DNA of 27,289 bases from positions 1-27,289 of the forward strand of contig LXFE01000391.1 of NCBI GenBank assembly GCA_001929475.1, written 5' to 3'. The notes beneath the pieces were generated by a model. That model was not told where the DNA came from. It made no database searches and saw only the letters and a list, made by a program, of their open reading frames with translations. Shown one piece after another: positions 19,884 through 27,289 of this stretch (positions are counted from its first letter, which is position 1; every line of letters begins with the position of its first letter). The position numbers and the translations under genes were made by a program. Source of the DNA: Neolecta irregularis DAH-3. Taxonomy: Eukaryota; Ascomycota; Neolectomycetes; Neolectales; Neolectaceae.

Positions 19884-20987
19884 CTACAAGTCGGAAGAAT
19901 GTTCTGCATCGATATCATCGTCATCGTCCATTTTAACGCCTTTGTTGCCTTCAAGACTTTCGAGCGACGCTACAACTGTCCCGATAATTCGTTTTACACG
20001 ATCGTTTAAGATTGTTCGAGGGGGATATTCCTCATCTGTAAAGTCGGTTAGGCCTGAATTTAATTAGAGAAAATTATCAATGATCAATAACCTCGAGACG
20101 CGGCACCAGCACGTCTAGCTCTAGCTTCTTGTTCGTATCGTTGTTGTATGGCTCGATCTATACGCATGGCTGATTGTCAAAAGAAAAGTCCTCAAAGATG
20201 GTCTTACGAATGGCTAAAGTTACTCGAACAAGTTGGACCGTCAGTCGCATTCTTCCTACCACATCGAAATATGACAACGATCGTAGATGTCTTTGAACGC
20301 GATTCACACGGTGTAATTCTACAAGGAAAAGTACTGAATAAACTTGGGTAGCTGATCCATATTAGATGGACATGTGCAAATAAAGATACCCGTGACAAGC
20401 TCCCTCAATTTCTTGAATGAGTTTTCCACGCCGTCAATTGTATCTTCAGAAATAGCCAACCCAGGGTACGCACGCCCTAGTGTTTCGAAAGCATTTCTGA
20501 TTACTGAAAAGTCTCCATTTATAAATTCGTGAATAATGGCTGAGACAACGCCTTGGAGAGTATGTTCTCCTGCCAGAAAGTTTCGACTCAATGAGGGATT
20601 GAAAGAGTTGCTCTTTGCAGCTTTATCATAGTTGAGGCGAGAGGTTGGTACAGAGAGTATCTGATATGCGAATGAAACTTTTTGGAATGCGGATGTAGAT
20701 CTCGAGTTATTTTGAAATTTGTCCGGATGTATCAGACGACATTTCTTTTGATCAGTCAGCGATATATTTAACCACATACGTCAAGGTATGCTCTCCGCAA
20801 CTCTTCGCCGCTACAATTCCGTTTTACGTCCAAAAGTATATAAAGATCGTCCTCCTTGAGAATAGCTAAGCGTCAGCTGAAACTTGGGATAAAACGAACA
20901 TTCCACTATCTTTAATTTTTCTTGTGTCGATTTAGACTTCCATGGAGTAGCAGCTGCGCGCGGATTTGGAGCTTTAGTTGATGACAT
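19884..20987 (-). CDS. J-domain protein, fungal family of unassigned role
   Basis: Minus-strand exons: 20987-20900, 20865-20780, 20744-20390, 20351-20208, 20169-20092, 20053-19884, giving 306 residues. Residues about 32-95 form a J domain: DDLYILLDVKRNCSGEELRR, then CRLIHPDKF with the HPD motif that stimulates Hsp70 ATPase, then AFQKVSFAYQILSVPTSRLN. A conserved helical region follows (GVVSAIIHEFINGDFSVIRN, LSYFDVVGRMRLTVQLVRVT, IPMRIDRAIQQRYEQEARAR), ending in an acidic tail with a DDDDD run. I recall this helical region as conserved among fungal J-proteins, especially basidiomycete ones, but cannot name a function. No signal peptide or membrane segment is evident. Introns are 34-38 nt. The gene is divergent from FIG4 across 126 bp. 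Confidence 0.82.
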
Positions 20988-21113
20988 TGTTGCAAATCGC
21001 GCAAAGTGAAGACTGCTCGGACTGGGTGTGCCGGTGTTTGTTGGCTACATAGAAAAAAGCATGTGAAGACACGTGCAAACTAACCTCCATCTTATGTCTC
21101 AACACACAAAATT
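20988..21113. promoter_or_regulatory. Bidirectional promoter between the J-protein and FIG4
   Basis: These 126 bp separate divergent start codons. No clear TATA box or repeated site was seen. Confidence 0.45.
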
Positions 21114-24100
21114 ATGAATTATTTTACCCGGTTTGCATTGTACGAAACAAAGTCTCGCCTCTATCTTGTTGCTACTTCTCATGACGAATTGCACTGTAAG
21201 CTACTCAAGATTGAACGCGATGCAGAACCCCCACAACTCGGATTCGTCGAAGATGCCACGCTTTATACATATGAACAGCTGGCATCAATTCTGGCTGCTA
21301 TTGAGTCGGGGAGCAAGAGCGTGGTTGGTGGTTTCAGGAGGGTGTTGAACGCTTTTGCAATCCTGGGATTTATCCGTATGTCCATACCGACGAGTGGAAG
21401 TTGTTCATTCCAAAGAATTTACTTCCGGTTGGTACATTTCAGTCATAACAAAGCGAAAAACAGTCGCACTTCTCGGGGGTTACTATCTCTACCACATCGA
21501 AGCAACAGAGTTAATTCCGGTATCTTCCTCAAATGCAGGAAGATCGTCGTTCAAGGGGTCTGAAGAATCGAGGTGGATCGCATTTCCAAAGGCTACAATT
21601 TCTAACGGTTCAGATTCGTCAGTATCTTCCAAAACCTCGATCTTTCGAAAACTTTCTATTATAGTTATTCGTATGATATCACTCAAACTCTGCAACACAA
21701 TATTCTCCGTCTTAGAGCCAACCCGAATGCATTACCAGAATATAGTGACATGTTTGTCTGGAATCACTTTCTTATGCAACCTGCACAAGCCCTGCAGAAT
21801 CCTCAGGATTGGGTTCAACCAATCATCCACGGATTCATTGACCAAGCAAGTTGGTCATTCTGTCTTGGAGCCCAATTAATAAATCAGATGTCTCGGTGTA
21901 CGGTCGATCAGTCTTTATAACTGTGATCGCGCGAAGATCCCGCTACTTTGCCGGTGCTCGTTTTCTCAAACGAGGAGTCAATGATAAAGGTTTTGTTGCT
22001 AACGATGTCGAGACGGAACAGATTGTCGCAGATATGCAAACGACGAGCTTCCACGCACCTGGAGGCGCTCTATTCGCCAATCCCAATTATTCTTCTTATG
22101 TCCAGCATCGAGGAAGTATACCGTTATACTGGACGCAAGAGGGCACAAATATGACTCCAAAACCCCCGATTACCTGTATGCAAATTGGATTTAGCGTCTA
22201 CTAACAAAAGTAACCATTGCAGATCCGTTCTACCAGGCTGCCGCTTTACACTTTGATAATATGTTTGAAAGATACGGGGCTCCGTGTATTGTCTTGAACC
22301 TGGTCAAGGTATCAAGGTCATGTAGCAAAAAGATATCAAAACTACTAGTCCAGAGAGCGGATTCCACGAGAGTCGTTGCTATTATATGAATTCACCAAAC
22401 TTCTTGAATATCTCAATCAGTTTCTACCTCAAGATAGGAAAATCCAACATATTGCCTGGGATATGTCGAGAGCTTCAAAAGGGTATAATAATATATATGT
22501 GGCTGTCTTTCAAAGCAAGTCATTCGAGCGAAGTGATCGATACACTCGAAGATATAAGTCAACGGGTCTTGCAGACCACCGGTTTCTTTTACAGTGGACA
22601 AAGCCAAGCCTCGGATTATAACACGGGCCCAAGTATTCAATCCGGGGTGTGTCGAATGAATTGTATCGACTGCCTGGACCGGACCAATGCTGCTCAATTT
22701 GTCATTGGAAAACGTGCTCTTGGTTATCAAGTTTGTGTCTTGAGTTGATTAAGTTATTTAACGACATAGCTTCATGCTCTAGGAGTTATAAGTGAGCCAA
22801 AAATTAAATATGATTCGGACGCTGTAAACCTGTTGACTGAGTTGTACCATGATCACGGAGATACAATTGCATTGCAATACGGCGGATCGCACCTGGTAAA
22901 CACTATGGAAACCTATCGGAAAATCAATCAGGCAGGGTTCTCATAAAACCTTGGGGCACTAATGATTCAGTGGAGTAGTCATACGCGAGATATGATCGAA
23001 AGCATACGGCGCTTTTATAACAATTCGTTCTTGGGTATTTCTTGTTCACACCTCAATTGAAAGTATAGATAGTCAGCGTCAAGAAGCAATCAATTTGTTT
23101 CTTGGGAATTACGTTTTTGTTCACGGACAGCCAAAGATTTGGGAAATGCCTTCAGATCATCACCTCCATAACGACAGTTTAAAGTTCAAGGGTCTGCGTA
23201 GACAGTATCGTTCTGGTCCAGTACCCCTCTGATGGCGTAGTTACCAGCAATGGTGGACGCCGGCTAATCTCGAGAAGCCTGTCGTTGCACCACAAGGAAG
23301 CGTGTCGAAAGATGAACAACAGAAATTGATTGAAGCATACTGGACAGAGTATTACAGACCTCGTGTCTTATCATCCCTTTGCAAGGTTTTTGCTTATAAT
23401 GTTAATTCGACATTGCGTTATATTCCTGTGTATGAAAATACTTGTTGCGTATCTAATGAGCTGCGACAACAGACGGAATCGATTGGACCTCGGCCCTTTC
23501 AGACCTCATGCTTCAATTGAGAAAGATAGGCCCTCGAGCGGCGAGAAAAGACGGTTTACACCGGGTGATAGGTATGTTTCCAGTGTAGACGAATTTTACA
23601 AACTAGTCGTAAAATCCGTCTTTCACTGCATAGATGGCTGCCACATTCTCAGACAAAGGCTCGAAATATGGAAATCAGAAGTCATCCCGAGGTTTCATCT
23701 GAGAAAGAAGTAGTCGTTGTTCCTCAGCGGACAATGGAGGGTTTCGTTTCATCGTTGCTGAATCCTGTTGTTACTATGTCCGAGATGGCAGAGTATGAGC
23801 AGTAACGACTTCCCTTTCAAGGTTCTGCCGACAGACTAGATATATCACGCATCCACAACTACTTCCGCTTACCTCCTCTACGGATCTAGCTACAGCCCAT
23901 CCAGAATATTCACCATATGTCAATGAACTTTTCAAAGAAGGATCACATCAGGAAGATTTGACCTTGTTTGAAAAGTACGTGGATATGTCTGAGAAGCCTA
24001 TGCAGATGCAAGGCTCGTTAAATTCGCTTTGCGAGCTCGAGGAGAAGCGAAGAACTGCATATGCAGGATGGATCATTGGCAAAACTTTGGGTACGAAGCT

Positions 24101-24190
24101 CAAGGTATAAGCATTCTTGCGAATGACAATCGCATATTTGTAATGTATATATTACAGATATTGGCGTTGGACGATATTACTGAATTTTGA
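21114..24190 (+). CDS. FIG4: Fig4 SAC-domain polyphosphoinositide phosphatase
   Basis: Fig4 removes the 5-phosphate of PI(3,5)P2 and, with Vac14, scaffolds the Fab1 kinase on vacuole/endosome membranes. Fifteen exons: 21114-21375, 21416-21572, 21614-21849, 21888-22175, 22211-22308, 22349-22482, 22520-22730, 22770-22931, 22971-23034, 23069-23204, 23241-23429, 23473-23571, 23607-23801, 23840-24104, 24158-24190. The product is 842 residues (yeast 879). Blocks in order: [80 protein letters not shown], and the catalytic CX5RT loop [10 protein letters not shown] (Cys440, Arg446). Later blocks are [42 protein letters not shown] and [14 protein letters not shown]. Intron 8 has a GC donor. The last intron (53 nt) is least certain; without it the protein ends at 24110. 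Confidence 0.93.
22932..22970 (+). other. GC-AG intron in FIG4 (39 nt)
   Basis: The intron starts GCAGGG after ...AATCAG and ends GATTCAG, with a CACTAAT branch-point-like sequence near the 3' end. Splicing joins TYRKINQ to [20 protein letters not shown], matching TYRKIAPWTQHSKDIMQTL in human FIG4. Unspliced, the frame stops after four codons. Confidence 0.78.
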
Positions 24191-24245
24191 TCTCCACGTT
24201 ACTCTCCACCTTGTATTTCAACAGGAACTCCATTTATGAGCCGCA

Positions 24246-24728
24246 ATGCCGCCGCCACAGAGATCATCTGGGGGAAAAGGTCTGGGAAAGGGGTTTCCGC
24301 AGAAACGGCACCGAAAAATTGTTAAAGTATTGAACCCAATTCTCAGTTCTGACGAATCACAGGACGCTATTTTTGGTATTTCGAAACCAGACATTCGGTT
24401 GGGCTTTTTTTTGGCTATTAATTGATTCAAGACGGATGGCACGGAGAGGAGGTGTCAAGCGAATCTCTGCAGGAATCTACAATGAAGCCCGAAAGGCGAT
24501 GCGTCAATTCTTGAAAGAGGTGTTTTTTTTCCTTGGTGGCAGTTTTATTAATCAACAGGTTCTTCATGATTGTACCATCTTTGTTGACCATTCGTCTCGA
24601 AAAACTATCACCGTTCGAGATGTTATCTATGCATTAAAGGTATTTCTATATGTATCATGATTGACAATTGCTAGCGTCGGGGACGTCCCATCTATGGGTT
24701 TGACCCGGACGTCACAAAAGCCTCATAG
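24246..24728 (+). CDS. Highly divergent histone H4 variant
   Basis: Exons: 24246-24326, 24363-24397, 24432-24519, 24559-24639, 24675-24728, with introns of 36, 34, 39 and 35 nt. The product is 112 residues (canonical H4 is 103 with Met). From KRHRK to YGF it aligns gap-free with canonical H4 over 85 positions, with about 49 identities by hand count. The DNA-contact block IRRMARRGGVKRIS and the C-terminal helix region DVIYALKRRGRPIYGF are kept. The alpha-2 helix (AGIYNEARKAMRQFLKEV) and the following loop and helix (LHDCTIFVDHSS) are heavily changed. In the tail, lysines matching K8, K12, K16 and K20 remain (GGKGLGKGFPQKRHRK, one residue longer between K12 and K16), but the SGRGK start is replaced by PPPQRSS. 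The C-terminus ends DPDVTKAS instead of GG. The gene follows FIG4 by 55 bp on the same strand. An H4 variant, not the bulk H4, is the likely role. Confidence 0.9.
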
Positions 24729-24826
24729 CGACCGCTACACGTGATATGGGCGGTAGTGATAGAGACTGGTAGTTTTGTTCATGCGTGTTGCTTTTATTAT
24801 TATTTCTAATGGTGATGAATTGCATC
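24729..24826. terminator. Convergent 3' region of the H4 variant and TTI2
   Basis: These 98 bp lie between convergent stops. T-rich sequence near 24789-24810 could carry 3'-end signals for the plus-strand gene. I did not find a replication-dependent histone stem-loop. Confidence 0.35.
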
Positions 24827-26320
24827 TTATCTTGATAGCAAACTTTCTAGCTGTGGTTCCGCCTGGACTAATGCAATGATATCAGATTGAAGATCATTGC
24901 TGCATACAGTCTTTAGTAGCCGTGCGATTTCAATCAACTTTTGGCGAATTTGAGAAACCTGCTCAGAGTCTTGTTGCGATAAATTTCGAAAACATATAGA
25001 AATTGCTTTCAGTATTTTTGCGTGGTGATAATCTAGTCTCGGCCAGCACTTTGTACAAATCGTCAAGAGACATTGAACGCTTGAGGTGAGGTTTGATAGA
25101 TCATGATGTGCCAGAGGGTGTTGAAGTTGATCTGCAAGGATCTGGAGTGTGTTCTTGAATCAATAGAGGTATTTGATAACAGGTACCTTTAAATGCTTGA
25201 CATGATAAATCCCAGTCACTTGGACCAATTCATTCAACCAGCGAATAAGAGTGCAGATAATCTTGAGATATTCTCCCGCAAAAGCAACGCCTCTCTCGAT
25301 ACCCTCTCGATAAACCTGATCCAATAACTTTGCTCGACTCTGAATGTCATCCGGAAACCGAATTGCTGCAATTTGAAATAGACCGGCTAGTGCAACGTCG
25401 AGCAGTTCCGCAGAGTCGTCTTCAGGTGTAATTGTAGGGAGATACGTCAAGCAAACCATCAACGACTGCCAAAATAAATCTGCAAGCCCGCTTTTTTGGA
25501 CAATTGTTGGGTCAACGCGTTTCAGCACGACCAACAATATTTCACACCCTCGGATTTTAAAAGTGACAGAGATGTCTTGCAGCATTGTCACAACAGGAGG
25601 GATGATTAATGGCCATTGAGACACCATTTCTTCCGTCTGCAAGTCAGCTCGAGGCACTGAAACAAATACCGGTAAATTCCGTATAGTCCATTCAAGAATG
25701 GTGATAGTCTCAGCGTGAGCCTTCCAAGGATATTTAATATCCCGGTCTTGAGCATAAACGTATTCGGGGGCTGATTTTCGAGGGTAGGGATGAAGTCGTC
25801 CATGGTCTGTAATCTTGGAATTTTTAAGAAACCGCGGTTTGAGTTTATCCTGAAGAATAGCGGTGTATACGAAATTCTCGATATTATTGTTTTGCAGGAT
25901 TGTATTTGCGAGTTTCGTTGATACTGGAGTAGTCCACGGATCCTTATCTCGAGTATACGATGCTAGTGCGACGAACAAGTCTAATTTTATGTCTCTTTGT
26001 AATTCCAGTGGATATTTTTCCAACACAGCCTGTATGAATTCCAATATCTTTTCAGCTCGTGCCGAAAAGGCTTTCTCTGGCTCATGATCGACGACTACCA
26101 AGTAAGCCTATATCAGCAATATTCGCACCTTGGTAGAGTTTATCCTTGCCAAAAGATGATAAAGGTTTCAACAAGGGCACAGTTTTTTGAATTATTTGGT
26201 TCAGAAACTTGCTGGAAGGAAGCTGCATCGTAAATATACATTACATGGTACATATACTGGAGAAAGTCCGTTCTGGAGCTGATCAAGTAGACTTGGAATC
26301 AAATCGAATTCATCGGGCAT
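24827..26320 (-). CDS. TTI2: Tel2-interacting protein Tti2
   Basis: Tti2 is a HEAT-type alpha-solenoid subunit of the TTT complex (Tel2-Tti1-Tti2), which with Hsp90 stabilises the PIKK kinases TOR, ATM, ATR and others. Minus-strand exons: 26320-26258, 26222-26129, 26094-25187, 25141-24827, giving 459 residues. The recognisable core is the block KYPWKAHAETITILEWTIRN, then VSQWPLIIPPVVTMLQDISV, KIRGCEILLVVLKRVDPTIV and LADLFWQSLMVCLTYLPTIT. This is the pattern of the Tti2 family (former DUF2454). The rest is helical with no other domain. Introns are 35, 34 and 45 nt. The start codon is 45 bp from the CCA1 stop upstream, leaving almost no room for a promoter of its own. Confidence 0.83.
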
Positions 26321-26365
26321 AAGTATGACGTTGGGAGTATCAAAAATGCACGGATACATTTACAA

Positions 26366-27289
26366 TTAAAATTTCCCTTTCAAAACAAGATTTTCATATT
26401 CTGTGGCGGTACCATCTGGATTTTCCAACTGCCATTGCAAAAGGTTGTCCAAGGCGTTTTTAATCTCGGGGCCTGGTTGCAAATGAAGTAGATTGGCCAG
26501 CTTTTTCCCCTAGATGTTATATTATTGACGACAGATGTGTGTACATTGATGAGTGGTTTGAGGGCATAAGCTTCGCCTACGCCGTGGAAGGAAACTTGTC
26601 TTTCGAGGCGATTGTACATTTCCACAATTCTTTGGGCGTCTATTGAAGTTTCCAGAGATGAGTCAGTGGTATGTGCAAGATCGTATATAAACGACGAATT
26701 TACAATCAATGGCCAGTTCTTGCCTAGAACCCGAATAAGAAGACCTATTGATGTCAACAAATCATGCAAACAGGAAACAACCGGTTTCTAGACGAGAAAG
26801 TCCATTTTCTGATGAATAATTTCTGGAAGCGGCTTTGTGGACGTCTTGCATGTGCATGAAGCAGTGTTTAATAAAGTCCGAGTCGATTGTAGGCAACTTT
26901 AGTGCGTCGCGAACAGACACGACTGCTGCAATATGTTTTTGATCAGGACTAGGTTGATGAAGCCAGGGGAGAACAGCGGCAACAAGAAACAAGCGTCGTT
27001 GGGACACAGAATCTAGTTGAAGAGAGGAAAGGGGTTTCGACTCTAGTATCCATTTTACTATTTTGGCTGCGGAAGAAGCGAGCGTAGGATCAATAGATGT
27101 TTGCCATGTCGAGAAAACTGAATCGTACAGTCCATATTCGCAGATCATTCTAAGCGCATATTCCGGGTCGGGACCTACGATGTTATTATTACGAGATAGT
27201 AGCTACCTTTCAACATCTTGTTGACTTCTTCACCTACTCGTTCCCGACTGATTTTGAGTTTCAAAGCTTGCTAAAAGTTTAACAAGAGA
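26366..27289 (-). CDS. CCA1: CCA-adding tRNA nucleotidyltransferase, C-terminal part
   Basis: Cca1 adds CCA to tRNA 3' ends in the nucleus, cytosol and mitochondria. Only the body and tail are in the window: minus-strand exons 27270-27207, 27174-26782, 26744-26545 and 26509-26366. The window edge cuts through an intron (27289-27271 is its 3' end). The visible start QALKLKISRERVGEEVNKML is the end of the neck helix. ALRMICEYGLYDSVF follows, then RLETGLLIRVLGKNW. At the C-terminus are GEAYALKPLINGKKLANLL and LQPGPEIKNALDNLLQWQLE, the class II CCA-enzyme tail motif. Introns are 32, 37 and 35 nt. The catalytic head, with its two metal-binding aspartates, lies outside the window, so activity cannot be judged. 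Confidence 0.9.

Noticed and set aside
23205-23240. In-frame TGA in FIG4 between conserved blocks, suggesting a broken gene
   Set aside because: It lies in a 36-nt GT-AG intron whose removal gives RRHYQQWWTP, the expected family sequence.
23425-23473. Apparent frameshift in FIG4 after NSTLRYIP
   Set aside because: A 43-nt intron with donor GTATGA at 23430 and acceptor CAG at 23472 restores the downstream frame (LDLGPFRPH).

Overview
This is a gene-dense stretch of a fungal nuclear genome. Sixteen protein-coding genes can be supported, thirteen of them interrupted by introns. All are fungal housekeeping families: Tsc1/hamartin, mitochondrial uL23m, DNA polymerase delta Cdc27, Dib1, deoxyhypusine hydroxylase, Rpa12, GH125 mannosidase, Erg8, a PPR protein, Pdx3, a GPANK1-like protein, a J-protein, Fig4, an H4-type histone, Tti2 and Cca1. 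The Tsc1 gene argues against Saccharomyces-type yeasts. The texture of Erg8, Fig4 and Tsc1 makes me lean toward a basidiomycete, but that is a guess. No rRNA, tRNA, CRISPR array, insertion sequence or viral element was recognised.

Layout. 1-531: upstream region with a GC-rich patch and one possible start exon on the minus strand. 532-3955 (+): TSC1. 4193-7714 (-): mitochondrial uL23m, POLD3/Cdc27 and Dib1. 7786-8797 (+): deoxyhypusine hydroxylase, divergent from Dib1 across 71 bp. 8933-11651 (-): Rpa12 and a GH125 mannosidase. 11652-12605: the largest gap. 12606-14080 (-): Erg8. 14383-17991 (+): a 1202-residue intronless PPR protein. 18169-20987 (-): Pdx3, a GPANK1-like zinc-finger/G-patch protein and a J-protein. 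21114-24728 (+): Fig4 (15 exons) and a very divergent histone H4. 24827-27289 (-): Tti2 and the C-terminal part of Cca1, cut by the window edge.

Gene structure is the most distinctive feature. I reconstructed 63 complete introns by requiring reading-frame continuity and restoration of family-conserved protein sequence. They span 31-53 nt and most are 33-42 nt. Three use a GC donor (in Dib1, deoxyhypusine hydroxylase and Fig4), and one appears to end in GG instead of AG. The mannosidase gene has an 8-nt exon. Three genes (PPR, Pdx3, GPANK1-like) have no intron.

The best candidate for something new is the H4 paralogue at 24246-24728. After removal of four short introns it aligns without gaps to canonical H4 over 85 core positions, but only about 49 are identical (hand count). 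H4 is normally nearly invariant. The genes do not form one pathway. TSC1, Tti2 and Fig4 all touch TOR/vacuole biology, but this may be chance.
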